Origin: Prevotella sp.
GTDB lineage: Bacteria > Bacteroidota > Bacteroidia > Bacteroidales > Bacteroidaceae
Assembly (NCBI GenBank): GCA_017442825.1
Contig: JAFRYZ010000068.1
Location: 1-47,228, forward strand
DNA: 47,228 bases
Reading direction: 5' to 3'
This document shows positions 36,311 through 45,500 of this stretch, in pieces. A program made the position numbers and the translations under genes. The stretch's first letter is position 1; every line of letters starts with the position of its first letter. Below the pieces are notes generated by a model. That model searched no databases, was not told where the DNA came from, and was given only the letters and a program-made list of their open reading frames with translations.

Positions 36311-36370
36311 TCCTATGAAACTCTAGGAAAACCTAGGAATCCCTAGGACCTCCTAGGAAAACCTAGAAAT
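36311..36370. repeat. 10-bp-period array with CCTAGGAAA-like units, six units
   Basis: TCCTATGAAA, CTCTAGGAAA, ACCTAGGAAT, CCCTAGGACC, TCCTAGGAAA and ACCTAGAAAT follow at exact 10-bp spacing, between yidD and tyrS. The CTAG tetramer recurs in five of six units. Same period and core as 22371-22430. Confidence 0.92.
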
Positions 36371-36402
36371 AACGACAACAAATAAAAAAAGAAGATATAA
36401 CA

Positions 36403-37704
36403 ATGACAAAGAATTTTGTTGAAGAACTGAAATGGCGTGGTATGTTGGCGCAAGTGATGCCAGGTACCGAAGAGTTGCTCCAAAAGGAGATGGTAACGGC
36501 ATATCTGGGTACTGACCCTACGGCAGACTCTCTGCACATCGGACATCTTTGCGGCATCATGATGTTGCGTCATCTGCAGCGTTGTGGGCATAAACCCATC
36601 ATTTTGGTCGGCGGTGCTACTGGTATGATTGGCGACCCGTCTGGAAAGAGCCAGGAGCGCAACCTTCTCAATTCCGAAACGCTCTACCACAATCAGGAGT
36701 GCATCAAGAAGCAGGTAGCTAAGTTCCTGGACTTCGAAGCCCAAGGATCTAATGCTGCCGAGATGGTCAACAACTACGACTGGATGAAGGATTTCACCTT
36801 CCTTGACTTTGCACGCGAGGTGGGTAAGCATATCACCGTGAACTATATGATGGCAAAGGAGAGTGTTCAGCAGCGCTTGAATGGTACTGCTCGCGATGGT
36901 CTTTCTTTCACCGAATTCACCTATCAGTTGTTGCAGGGTTACGACTTTCTGTATCTCTATCAGCACAAAGGTGTGAAGTTGCAGCTTGGCGGTAACGACC
37001 AATGGGGCAACATGACGACGGGAACAGAACTGATACGCCGTACACTGGGTAACGAATGTGAAGCCTTTGCCTTGACATGTCCGCTCATCACAAAGTCGGA
37101 TGGCAAGAAGTTCGGCAAGACAGAGAGTGGCAACGTATGGCTCGACCGCAACCGCACCAGTCCTTACCAGTTCTATCAGTTCTGGCTCAACGTCAGTGAC
37201 GAAGAAGCCGAGAAGTACATCAAGATCTTCACCAGTCTGGAGAAAGAAGTCATCGACGCTCTTATCGCTGAACATCAGCAAGACCCTGGTCGCCGTGTGT
37301 TGCAGAAGCGTCTGGCAGAAGAAGTGACAGAAATGGTACATTCACAGGCAGACTTGGATATGGCAAAAGAAGCCAGCAACATCCTCTTCGGAAAATCTAC
37401 CAAGGAGAGTCTTTTGAAATTGGACGAACAAACCTTCTTGGATGTTTTCAATGGAGTACCCCGCTTCCAGTTGGGAAAAGACCAGTTGGGTGTTCCCGCC
37501 GTAGAACTCTTTACCCGCGACGATGTGAAGATCTTCCCCAGCCGTGGTGAGATGCGCAAGATGGTACAAGGTGGCGGCGTTTCCTTGAACAAGGAGAAGT
37601 TGACGGCTTTCGACCAGGTGGTTACTGCCGATGATCTTATCGACGGCAAATATCTGCTTGTACAGAAAGGAAAGAAGAATTACAACCTCATAGTCGTTCA
37701 ATAG
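36403..37704 (+). CDS. tyrS: Tyrosyl-tRNA synthetase
   Basis: 433 residues. Charges tRNA-Tyr. Class I signatures: HIGH at 45-48 ([10 protein letters not shown]) and KFGKT near residue 230 ([11 protein letters not shown]), with the tyrosine-binding [12 protein letters not shown] and GGNDQWGN between them. The C-terminus (about 370-433) is an S4-like RNA-binding domain ([18 protein letters not shown]). The leader is A-rich and preceded by the CCTAGG array. A 6-bp hairpin (37723-37744) follows the stop. Confidence 0.96.
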   Translation: MTKNFVEELKWRGMLAQVMPGTEELLQKEMVTAYLGTDPTADSLHIGHLCGIMMLRHLQRCGHKPIILVGGATGMIGDPSGKSQERNLLNSETLYHNQECIKKQVAKFLDFEAQGSNAAEMVNNYDWMKDFTFLDFAREVGKHITVNYMMAKESVQQRLNGTARDGLSFTEFTYQLLQGYDFLYLYQHKGVKLQLGGNDQWGNMTTGTELIRRTLGNECEAFALTCPLITKSDGKKFGKTESGNVWLDRNRTSPYQFYQFWLNVSDEEAEKYIKIFTSLEKEVIDALIAEHQQDPGRRVLQKRLAEEVTEMVHSQADLDMAKEASNILFGKSTKESLLKLDEQTFLDVFNGVPRFQLGKDQLGVPAVELFTRDDVKIFPSRGEMRKMVQGGGVSLNKEKLTAFDQVVTADDLIDGKYLLVQKGKKNYNLIVVQ

Positions 37705-37722
37705 GTGGCCTTCCCTTTCGTT

Positions 37723-37744
37723 CGTCCCTATGACAGAAGGGACG
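37723..37744 (+). terminator. Weak hairpin after tyrS
   Basis: CGTCCC (37723-37728) pairs with GGGACG (37739-37744) over a 10-base loop, followed by TTTAGGG. Stem is short and the T-run poor, so termination may be partial. Confidence 0.4.
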
Positions 37745-37768
37745 TTTAGGGATATTCTTCTGTAAAAA

Positions 37769-37802
37769 TTTGGTGGGAAACTAAAATTTATATACCTTTG
37801 CA
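37769..37802 (+). promoter_or_regulatory. tRNA-Gln promoter
   Basis: TTTG (37769-37772), 20 bases, TACCTTTGCA (37793-37802), 18 bp before the tRNA. Confidence 0.7.
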
Positions 37803-37820
37803 CCGCTTTTTAAGCGTGAT

Positions 37821-37894
37821 TGTCCAATGGTGTAATGGTAGCACAACAGGTTTTGGTTCTGTTTGTGGTGGTTCGAATCCGCCTTGGACAACCA
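37821..37894 (+). tRNA. tRNA-Gln (anticodon TTG), CCA encoded
   Basis: A complete cloverleaf can be drawn: acceptor TGTCCAA/TTGGACA, D-arm GTGT..GCAC, anticodon stem ACAGG/TCTGT around loop TTTTGGT giving TTG, T-arm GGTGG-TTCGAAT-CCGCC, then A and a genomically encoded CCA. Reads CAA. Stands alone with its own promoter and terminator. Confidence 0.95.
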
Positions 37895-37901
37895 GAGAAA
37901 G

Positions 37902-37933
37902 CGTAACCGATATTTGTCGGTTACGTTTTTTTT
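37902..37933 (+). terminator. Rho-independent terminator of tRNA-Gln
   Basis: CGTAACCGA (37902-37910) pairs with TCGGTTACG (37917-37925), loop TATTTG, followed by a run of eight T. Confidence 0.9.
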
Positions 37934-37945
37934 ACCCTTTTTTCT

Positions 37946-37978
37946 TTTGTGTTATCTTCGACTTTCACTATCTTTGCA
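37946..37978 (+). promoter_or_regulatory. kduI promoter
   Basis: TTTG (37946-37949), exactly 19 bases, TATCTTTGCA (37969-37978). It starts just after the tRNA terminator and leaves a leader of about 80 bases before kduI. Confidence 0.8.
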
Positions 37979-38002
37979 GAACATTTAGCGGCACTCGGCA
38001 AA

Positions 38003-38071
38003 ATGAATGGTTGCATTCCTTTGCTCTTGCTGGCAAAATCTATGCAGATGATAATTGAAAAACAACGATGA
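38003..38071 (+). CDS. Possible 22-residue leader peptide upstream of kduI
   Basis: ATG at 38003 opens a frame MNGCIPLLLLAKSMQMIIEK-plus-two residues ending in TGA at 38069-38071, which overlaps the kduI ATG as ATGA. The frame contains a leucine run and lies wholly within the leader mRNA. It could couple translation to kduI or regulate it. No Shine-Dalgarno-like sequence is apparent (often absent in this phylum), and it could be chance. Confidence 0.3.
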   Translation: MNGCIPLLLLAKSMQMIIEKQR

Positions 38072-38910
38072 GGACAAACTACCAAATCCGTTATGCTGCC
38101 CATCCTGAGGATGCCAAGCACTATGATACGTCACGACTTCGTCGCGACTTCCTGATAGAGCGGCTGTTTGCCGCTGACGAAGTGAACATGGTCTATTCCA
38201 TGTACGACCGCATGGTGGTAGGTGGCGCAATGCCTGTCGGTGAGTCGTTGAAGTTAGAGGCTATCGATCCGTTGAAATCGCCCTTTTTTACCACCCGACG
38301 TGAAATCGGCATTTTCAATGTCGGCGGCGATGGGGTAGTGCGTGTCGGAGAAGAAACTTTTGACCTGTCCTACAAAGATGCTTTGTATATAGGCAGTGGC
38401 GACCGTGAAGTCTTTTTCGAAAGCAAGGACGGCAGTAAGCCTGCTTTGTTCTATTTCAATTCAACCACAGCTCATACCTCATTCCCCTGTCGCAAGGTGA
38501 CGAAGTCCGATGCTGACAGTGTCCACATGGGTTCTTTGGAAATGTCCAACGAGCGCACTATCAACAAGATGCTGGTCAATCAAGTATTGCCCACCTGTCA
38601 ATTACAGATGGGAATGACCGAACTTGCCACGGGCAGTGTGTGGAATACCATGCCCGCACATGTTCACAGTCGTCGCATGGAAGCCTACTTCTATTTTGAA
38701 ATACCCGAAGGACAGGCCGTCTGCCATCTTATGGGCGAACCTCAGGAAACACGTCACATCTGGATGCAGGGCAATCAAGCCGTTCTCTCTCCGGAATGGA
38801 GCATACACAGTGCTGCTGCCACCCATAACTACACGTTCATCTGGGGCATGGGCGGCGAGAACCTCGACTATGGCGATCAGGATTTCTCAGAGATTACGGA
38901 TCTGCGTTAG
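38068..38910 (+). CDS. kduI: 5-dehydro-4-deoxy-D-glucuronate isomerase
   Basis: 280 residues. Isomerises 4-deoxy-L-threo-5-hexosulose uronate to 3-deoxy-D-glycero-2,5-hexodiulosonate in breakdown of unsaturated uronates from pectin or glycosaminoglycans. Typical KduI features: N-terminal YAAHPEDAKHYDT, central LYIGSGDREVFFES, and the zinc-binding cupin-like C-terminal half (NTMPAHVHSRRMEAYFYFEI, WSIHSAAATHNYTFIWGMGGEN). Forms an operon with kduD, 77 bp downstream. No lyases or transporters for uronate polymers are in this window. Confidence 0.95.
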   Translation: MRTNYQIRYAAHPEDAKHYDTSRLRRDFLIERLFAADEVNMVYSMYDRMVVGGAMPVGESLKLEAIDPLKSPFFTTRREIGIFNVGGDGVVRVGEETFDLSYKDALYIGSGDREVFFESKDGSKPALFYFNSTTAHTSFPCRKVTKSDADSVHMGSLEMSNERTINKMLVNQVLPTCQLQMGMTELATGSVWNTMPAHVHSRRMEAYFYFEIPEGQAVCHLMGEPQETRHIWMQGNQAVLSPEWSIHSAAATHNYTFIWGMGGENLDYGDQDFSEITDLR

Positions 38911-38987
38911 TCCCTCCAGCAGCTGTAACAATAGGAAAAGTGAAAAATAAAACATATTGTCTAACCCTTAAATAATAACTAAAAGAA

Positions 38988-39794
38988 ATGGCAAACTTAC
39001 AGAATTTCTCACTCGAAGGTAAGAACGCTTGGATTACTGGTGCTTCTTACGGAATCGGTTTCAACATTGCCAAGGCTTTCGTAGCTGCCGGCATCAAGAA
39101 CATCATTTTCAATGACATCAACGAGGCTGCCCTCGAAAGAGGTCTGGCTAACTACAAGGAGGCAGGCATTGAGAATGTTCACGGCTATGTATGCGACGTA
39201 ACGAAGGAAGACGACGTGAAGGCTCTCGTAGAGAAGATTCATGCTGAGGTAGGTCAGATTGACATCCTCGTCAACAATGCCGGTATCATCAAGCGTATTC
39301 CTATGCACGAGATGAAGCGTGCTGAGTTCCAGCAGGTCATCGACGTAGACCTCGTGGCTCCGTTCATTTGTGCTTCTGCAGTTCTTCCTGAGATGATGGA
39401 GCGCAAGGAAGGTAAGATTATCAATATCTGCTCAATGATGTCTGAGCTGGGTCGTGAAACAGTTTCTGCTTATGCTGCTGCCAAGGGTGGTCTGAAGATG
39501 CTCACCCGAAACATCTGCTCTGAGTACGGCGAGTACAACATCCAGTGTAACGGTATCGGTCCGGGTTACATCGCTACACCGCAGACTGCACCGCTTCGCG
39601 AGCGTCAGCCGGACGGCAGCCGCCATCCGTTCGACAGCTTCATCTGTGCTAAGACACCGGCAGGTCGCTGGCTTGACCCGTCAGAGCTCGGTGGTCCGGC
39701 AGTATTCCTCGCTTCTAAGGCTTCAGATGCTGTCAATGGTCACATTCTCTATGTTGACGGTGGTATTCTTGCTTACATTGGCAAGCAGCCTTAA
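38988..39794 (+). CDS. kduD: 2-dehydro-3-deoxy-D-gluconate 5-dehydrogenase (KduD, SDR family)
   Basis: 268 residues. Reduces the KduI product to 2-keto-3-deoxygluconate with NAD(P)H. Short-chain dehydrogenase motifs: cofactor TGASYGIGF, NNAG (LVNNAGIIKR), catalytic Ser in INICSMMSE and YxxxK (YAAAKGG). Follows kduI in the same transcript and ends at a strong terminator. Codon use is notably more biased (TTC, CGT, GCT) than in the kduI gene, which may mean higher expression. Confidence 0.93.
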   Translation: MANLQNFSLEGKNAWITGASYGIGFNIAKAFVAAGIKNIIFNDINEAALERGLANYKEAGIENVHGYVCDVTKEDDVKALVEKIHAEVGQIDILVNNAGIIKRIPMHEMKRAEFQQVIDVDLVAPFICASAVLPEMMERKEGKIINICSMMSELGRETVSAYAAAKGGLKMLTRNICSEYGEYNIQCNGIGPGYIATPQTAPLRERQPDGSRHPFDSFICAKTPAGRWLDPSELGGPAVFLASKASDAVNGHILYVDGGILAYIGKQP

Positions 39795-39821
39795 TGTCAT
39801 GATATAGACGTTAATCAATAA

Positions 39822-39853
39822 TTAGGGGCGACTCCTTTCGGAGCCGCCCCTAA
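39822..39853. terminator. Bidirectional terminator between kduD and hup
   Basis: TTAGGGGCG-A-CTCC, loop TTTC, GGAG-C-CGCCCCTAA: a near-perfect 13-bp stem with one mismatch, between two convergent genes. Confidence 0.85.
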
Positions 39854-39875
39854 TAAAAATCTTTACAGATTTAGA

Positions 39876-40148
39876 TTAGTTTACTGCGTCAGCAAGTTCT
39901 GCACCAGCCTTGAACTTAGCCACCTTCTTAGCAGCGATCTTAATCTTCTGCTTTGTAGCTGGGTTGATACCCTCACGAGCGGGGCGCTCTGCTACTGCAA
40001 ATGTACCGAAGCCTACCAACTGAACTTTGTCACCAGCTGCGAGAGCAGCCTTGATAGCTTCAACTGTTGCGTCCAATGCTTTCTTAGCATCTGCCTTGCT
40101 CAGACCTGCGCCTGCAGCAATCTTCTCTACTAATTCTGTCTTGTTCAT
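39876..40148 (-). CDS. hup: HU-family DNA-binding protein
   Basis: 90 residues, basic, alanine- and lysine-rich. Histone-like nucleoid protein that bends and compacts DNA as a dimer. The sequence starts [27 protein letters not shown] and shows the [23 protein letters not shown]-arm region (saddle and flexible arms). Promoter at 40198-40230. Convergent with kduD across the shared terminator. Confidence 0.95.
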   Translation of the reverse strand: MNKTELVEKIAAGAGLSKADAKKALDATVEAIKAALAAGDKVQLVGFGTFAVAERPAREGINPATKQKIKIAAKKVAKFKAGAELADAVN

Positions 40149-40197
40149 AATTTTGATTATTTAATGAAATGATTAGTGAATTGTTTGAAAAAACTTT

Positions 40198-40230
40198 CGC
40201 AAATATAGAAGATAGTTTCCATAAAACAAA
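40198..40230 (-). promoter_or_regulatory. hup promoter
   Basis: Minus strand TTTG (40227-40230), exactly 19 bases, TATATTTGCG (40198-40207), about 50 bp before the hup ATG. Confidence 0.75.
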
Positions 40231-40312
40231 CAAAAAATAGAAAAAAGTGAAGAAAAACCCGAAAAAAATCCTTAATCCAGTTGTTTTTATGCCTTTTCAA
40301 TGGTTTTTTTCG

Positions 40313-40322
40313 TATTTTTGCG
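40313..40322 (+). promoter_or_regulatory. Probable rhomboid-gene promoter -7 box
   Basis: TATTTTTGCG fits TAnnTTTG. No good TTTG lies 19 bases upstream. Leader of about 65 bases to the ATG at 40393. Confidence 0.45.
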
Positions 40323-40392
40323 CCGCTAAAGCGATTGTGCATGCTTGCAGACAATCAGCTTGTAAACAACTGTTTTCAAAGATAATAACGGT

Positions 40393-41316
40393 ATGCGTAA
40401 CATTCCCATCATAACCAAAAACCTGCTTATCATTAACTTGATAGCGTTTATTGCCTGTGTGGTATTGGAGAAACAAGGTATAGATTTGAATGCCCTGTTG
40501 GGACTTCATTTTTTCATGGCAAAAGATTTCCATGTTTATCAGTTGCTTACTTACATGTTCATGCACGGCAATCTGACCCATATCTTTTTCAATATGTTTG
40601 CCTTGTGGATGTTTGGTTGTGTTGTGGAGAATGTTTGGGGACCGATGAAATTCCTTTTTTATTACATTGTCTGCGGTGTCGGAGCCGGTCTAATGCAGGA
40701 GTTGGCGCAATATGTGTCGTATTCCGTCGATGGCTTGGCAGCCTATGACTTTGTACATACCCCGTTAGGCAACCTCCCCGTGGCCGACTATCTGAATCTG
40801 TGGACCACCGTGGGAGCTTCAGGAGCCGTTTATGCCATCCTGTTGGCGTTTGGTATGATTTTCCCCGAACAGCGCATCTTCATTTTCCCACTACCCATTC
40901 CCATCAAAGCCAAATGGTTTGTGATGATTTACGCCGGCATCGAACTGTTTTCTGCTATCAGCACATCTAACGATGGCGTGGCACACCTTGCCCATTTGGG
41001 CGGCATGCTCTTTGGTTTCTTCCTTATCCGTTATTGGAAGAAACATCCTTATCAAGGCTTTGGCGACTACGGCATGTCGAGGGGACAGCAGTTCTTCGAC
41101 CGTATGCGTAGCAGTTGGGAACAACACAATCGTCGCCAGTCTCCCGACAATCGACGTACCGAGCAGACCCGTCGCGAAAACGATTGGGAGTATAATGCCC
41201 GTAAGAATAGTGAACAGGACGAGATAGACAAGATTTTGGACAAGATTCGCAAGAGCGGTTATGATAGTTTGTCGAAAGAAGAGAAAAAGAAACTCTTCGA
41301 CAACAGTCGGAAATAA
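40393..41316 (+). CDS. Rhomboid-family intramembrane serine protease with DUF6576-like tail
   Basis: 307 residues. Six membrane helices (about 12-27, 48-76, 84-105, 136-156, 174-190, 196-214). Catalytic Ser143 in GASGAVY and His201 in AHLAHLGGMLFG; HGNLTHIFFNMFALW is the second-helix/third-helix signature. The cytoplasmic tail is charged (about 225-270) and ends with SEQDEIDKILDKIRKSGYDSLSKEEKKKLF-like residues, the small helical domain common on Bacteroidetes rhomboids. It cleaves single-pass membrane proteins; substrate unknown. 33 bp before the next gene. Confidence 0.9.
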   Translation: MRNIPIITKNLLIINLIAFIACVVLEKQGIDLNALLGLHFFMAKDFHVYQLLTYMFMHGNLTHIFFNMFALWMFGCVVENVWGPMKFLFYYIVCGVGAGLMQELAQYVSYSVDGLAAYDFVHTPLGNLPVADYLNLWTTVGASGAVYAILLAFGMIFPEQRIFIFPLPIPIKAKWFVMIYAGIELFSAISTSNDGVAHLAHLGGMLFGFFLIRYWKKHPYQGFGDYGMSRGQQFFDRMRSSWEQHNRRQSPDNRRTEQTRRENDWEYNARKNSEQDEIDKILDKIRKSGYDSLSKEEKKKLFDNSRK

Positions 41317-41349
41317 TGCTAATCTGTTCATAATAACAACAGCAAGCAC

Positions 41350-42438
41350 GTGAAGAAAGTCATCATCTGGACAGTAGCTGTTCTCAACATCATCCTCATT
41401 TTTATGATGTTGGCGGTAGGCTATAGCGGATACCTCAATCCCTTGTCGCACCCGATGTGGGCAAGTTTAGGGTTGTTTTTTCCCTTGTTCTTGTTGGCAA
41501 ACGTCTGTTTCGTGGCGTTCTGGTGCATTTTCCGTTGGCGTATGCTTTGGCTTCCCGTTCTGGGTTTCCTCCTTTGTTTTCCCCCGTTGCGACTCTATTT
41601 TCCCTTGAATCCTCCCTCTTCCCCCCCCGAAGGATCCATCAAGGTGTTGTCCTATAATGTCATGGGCTTCGACAGTCGTCACATGGAAGAAAACGAAGTC
41701 AATCAGATTGCCGAATACGTTGTCGAGAGCGATGCCGACATCGTCTGTTTGCAAGAATCCGGCAAGTGGGGCAAATGGGGACAGCGCATCGACTCCATGT
41801 TGCAGGCACGCTATCCCCACTATGTAGCCACCCCCCATCCAGGCAAAAGTCCCGACCATCTGTCTGTCTATAGTCGTTTTCCTGTCCTCAGTTCTGAGAT
41901 GATTCCCTTCGAGTCGAATCAGAATTTCAGCATGGCTTACGTGCTGAATGTCAACGGCGAGCGTGTGTTGGTTGTCAACAACCACTTAGAGAGCAATAAA
42001 CTCAGCTACGACGACAAAGACAGTTTCGACCTGATGACGCGTGGCAAACTGTCCAACGACTCAGCCAAACATGAAACGAAGCACATCTTCGACAAACTGG
42101 CAGAAGCCCTGAAGAAACGTGCTCCGCAAGCTGATGCTGTGGCAGCCTATATCCAAAACTACCGCGACAAGGGTATGAGTGTCATTGTCTGCGGCGACTT
42201 CAACGACAGTCCGCTTTCCTACACCCACAGGAAGGTGTGCGACGGACTTACCGACTGCTATGTCTCCAGCGGAAACGGTCCTGGTTTCACCTATCATCAG
42301 AACCGCATCTATGTGCGCATCGACAACATTTTCTGCTCCGACGACTGGAAACCCTACGCTTGCAAAGTGGATACAAAAGTGGCGCAATCCGACCATTATC
42401 CTGTTGTTTGTTGGCTCAAAAAGCAGCCAAAACGATAA
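41350..42438 (+). CDS. Membrane-anchored endonuclease/exonuclease/phosphatase-family protein
   Basis: 362 residues starting with GTG at 41350, chosen because it supplies the basic N-terminus and first helix. Three membrane helices (about 4-25, 39-62, 66-82) precede the EEP domain (about 97-360) with SYNVMGFDSR, DIVCLQESG, GDFNDSP and the final SDHYPVVC motif. Family members hydrolyse phosphodiesters in nucleic acids, sphingolipids or inositol phosphates. Anchoring in the membrane with the domain probably outside suggests a phospholipid or polymer substrate, but this is inference. Probably co-transcribed with the rhomboid gene. Confidence 0.85.
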   Translation: MKKVIIWTVAVLNIILIFMMLAVGYSGYLNPLSHPMWASLGLFFPLFLLANVCFVAFWCIFRWRMLWLPVLGFLLCFPPLRLYFPLNPPSSPPEGSIKVLSYNVMGFDSRHMEENEVNQIAEYVVESDADIVCLQESGKWGKWGQRIDSMLQARYPHYVATPHPGKSPDHLSVYSRFPVLSSEMIPFESNQNFSMAYVLNVNGERVLVVNNHLESNKLSYDDKDSFDLMTRGKLSNDSAKHETKHIFDKLAEALKKRAPQADAVAAYIQNYRDKGMSVIVCGDFNDSPLSYTHRKVCDGLTDCYVSSGNGPGFTYHQNRIYVRIDNIFCSDDWKPYACKVDTKVAQSDHYPVVCWLKKQPKR

Positions 42439-42464
42439 AAATTGCATAATAAAGCGGTGGAAAT

Positions 42465-42497
42465 TTTCTTAAAAACTAAAAAATAGCTATCTTTGCA
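42465..42497 (+). promoter_or_regulatory. secDF promoter
   Basis: TTTC (42465-42468), 19 bases, TATCTTTGCA (42488-42497): one base off the -33 consensus. Confidence 0.6.
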
Positions 42498-42511
42498 CGC
42501 TCATTGTGGAC

Positions 42512-42535
42512 TGTCGGCAGGCGACACCTCCGACA
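42512..42535 (+). promoter_or_regulatory. Hairpin in the secDF leader
   Basis: TGTCGG (42512-42517) with CCGACA (42530-42535), extended by AGG/CCT with a one-base bulge, loop CGACA. It lies 44 bp before the secDF ATG. It could affect message stability or translation; no known regulator is recognised. Confidence 0.4.
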
Positions 42536-42578
42536 ACCGAAGCAAAGGAATTCACAATTAAACAATAAATAAACAAAA

Positions 42579-45500
42579 ATGCAGAACAAAGGATTAGTAA
42601 TTTGTATTGCCGTCTTACTGACGCTTGCAAGCATCTTCTACCTGTCTTTCTCTGTAGCCACAAGCTACTACGACAGCCAGGCAGCTAAGATTGAAGACCC
42701 GATTAAGCAGCAGGACTACAAGGACTCTGTGAAGTATCTGGGCATCTACTCTTACCAGAAGTGTTTGGAGACGCAGATTGGTCTTGGACTTGACCTGAAA
42801 GGCGGTATGAACGTCATCCTTGAAATCTCGGTTCCTGACGTACTCGACGTACTGGCAGACCACAAGACAGACCCTGTCTATGTGAAGTCTATGCAGGAAG
42901 CCAAGAAAGCCGAGGAGACCAGTCAGAGCGATTTCATCTCGCTCTTCATCGATGCTTACAAGAAGAATTCCAACGGCGGTCGTCTGGCAACAGTCTTTGC
43001 CACCCAGCAGTTGAAAGGTAAGGTAAGCACACAGAGCAGCGACAGCGAAGTAGAGAAAGTGCTTCGCGATGAAGTAGCTGCCGCTATCGAGAACTCCTAC
43101 AATGTTGTACGCAACCGTATCGACAAGTTCGGTGTCGTACAGCCCAACATTCAGAAACTCGAAGGACAGGACGGTCGTCTCATGGTCGAGATGCCAGGTA
43201 TCCGCGAGCCGGAGCGTATGCGTAAGCTCCTGCAGGGTAGTGCCAACCTTGAGTTCTGGGAGACGTATAACAACCAGGAAATTCAGCCCTATCTCGTACA
43301 GCTCGACCAGCGTCTGGCAGGTGGTGGTTCAGCTGCTACCGACACGACGGCTACCGACACCACGAAGGTTGCCCAGGCTGCCGACAAGAAGGCTGCTGAA
43401 GCCCAGCCGGCTGCCAAGCTCCAGTTGAAGAACAAGGACGCTGCCGCTGCTGCTGGTAAGAGCGAAACCAAGGAGTTGGAGGCAGCCAAGAAGCAGCACC
43501 CGCTGCTCGCTCTCTTGCAGACCATTCCTGGCGATGCCCTCAGTCTAGTAGGATATGCCCATGTTCGCGATACTGCTGAAATCAATAAGGCTTTGCAGTC
43601 AGCTGTTGCCAAGCAGGTTCTTCCTTCCGACGTCCGTCTGTTGTGGAGTGCCAAGCCTATCGAGAGCAACAAGAATGTCTATGAGCTCCATGCCCTGAAG
43701 GTGACCACCAGCGACGGTCGCGCTCCGTTAGAGGGCGATGTCGTTACCGATGCCAAGGACCAGTTCGACAACTTCGGTCGTCCTGAGGTTTCCATGTCGA
43801 TGAACGGCGACGGTGCCCGTGCCTGGGCTCAGCTCACCAAGGCTAACATCGGTAAGGCAGTAGCTATCGTCCTCGACGGCGTAGTCTATTCTGCACCGCG
43901 TGTCAACGGTGAGATTACCGGTGGACAGTCGTCTATCAGCGGTAGCTTCACCATCGAAGATACCAAAGACCTTGCCAACACGCTGAAGTCTGGTCGTATG
44001 CCGGCTCCTGCCCGTATCGTACAGGAAGAAGTTGTCGGTCCTACCCTCGGTGCACAGTCTATCCAGCAGGGTATCATGTCGTTCATCATTGCCTTCGTGC
44101 TGCTGATGATCTACATGGTCGTCATGTACGACTTCATTCCGGGTATGCTTGCCAACTGTGCACTGTTGCTCAACCTCTTCTTCACGTTGGGTATCTTGGC
44201 ATCGTTCCAGTCGGCACTCACCATGCCGGGTATTGCAGGTATCGTGCTGACACTCGGTACGGCTGTCGATGCCAACGTGCTCATCTACGAACGTATAAAA
44301 GAGGAAATGCGCGCGGGTAAGGGCATCAAGCAAGCGCTGCAGGCTGGTTACAGCAATGCCTTCTCCGCTATCTTCGACTCCAACTTGACTTCGTTGATTA
44401 CCGGTATCATCCTTTTGGTAACTGGTACAGGTCCTATCCGCGGTTTCGCTACGACATGGATCATCGGTATCGTCTGCTCGTTCTTCACCGCTGTCTTCCT
44501 CACCCGTCTCGTCTATGAGAACCGTCTGAGCAAGGACAAGTGGCTCGGTCAGAAGTTCTGCACCGCCCTGTCGAAGAACCTCATGCAAGGCACTCACTTC
44601 CGTTTCATGTCTATCTACAAGAAGACCTTCATCGTCGTTGCCATCGCCATCGTTGGCTTCTGCGTAAGTTTCGCTGTTCGCGGTCTGAGCCAGAGCATCG
44701 ACTTCACGGGTGGTCGCAACTATGTTGTCACCCTCGACAAGCCTGTTCAGGTGGAAGATGTCCGTAAGGTCATCGAAGGTGCCTTTATCAACTCTATCGG
44801 CGAGAAGGCAGGTCAGCCTGCCAACACCAGCGTCATCGCCCTTGGTACCGACGGTAAGACCATCCGTGTTTCTACCAACTGGAACATCGAGTCTAACGAT
44901 GTGAAGACCGACGATGAGGCTGAGACCATCCTTTACAACACACTGAAGAAAGCCAACCTCGTCAGCCAGAAGAACGTTGAGTCGTTCAAGAACCCTGACG
45001 TACGCGAAGGCGGCAGTATCATCAGCAGTGCCAAGGTAGGTCCGTCCGTAGCTAAGGATATCACCTATGGTGCTATCATCAGTGTAATCCTGGCGTTGAT
45101 CTTCATCTTCATCTACATCCTCATCCGATTCCGTAACGTCGGTTTCTCTGTCGGTTCCATCGTGGCATTGGCATGCGATACCGTCATCGTCATCGGTCTC
45201 TATTCTGTGATGTGGGGCTGGGCACCGTGGTCACTCGAAATCGACCAGACCTTCATCGGTGCTATCCTGACCGTGATCGGTTACTCTATCAACGACAAGG
45301 TGGTAGTATTCGACCGTATCCGTGAGAACATGAAGTTGCATCCGAAACAGGATCTGCAGACCCTGTTCAATGACTCTATCAACCAGACGTTGGCACGTAC
45401 CATCAACACCTCTGTATCAACCCTCATCGTGCTGCTCTCGATCTTCATCCTCGGTGGTGACAGCATCCGCAGCTTCGCATGGGCAATGATTCTTGGTGTC

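Noticed and set aside
43728-44597. Long minus-strand frame (289 codons) opposite secDF
   Set aside because: It is antisense to a highly conserved part of SecD and arises from its codon bias; the composition is not protein-like.
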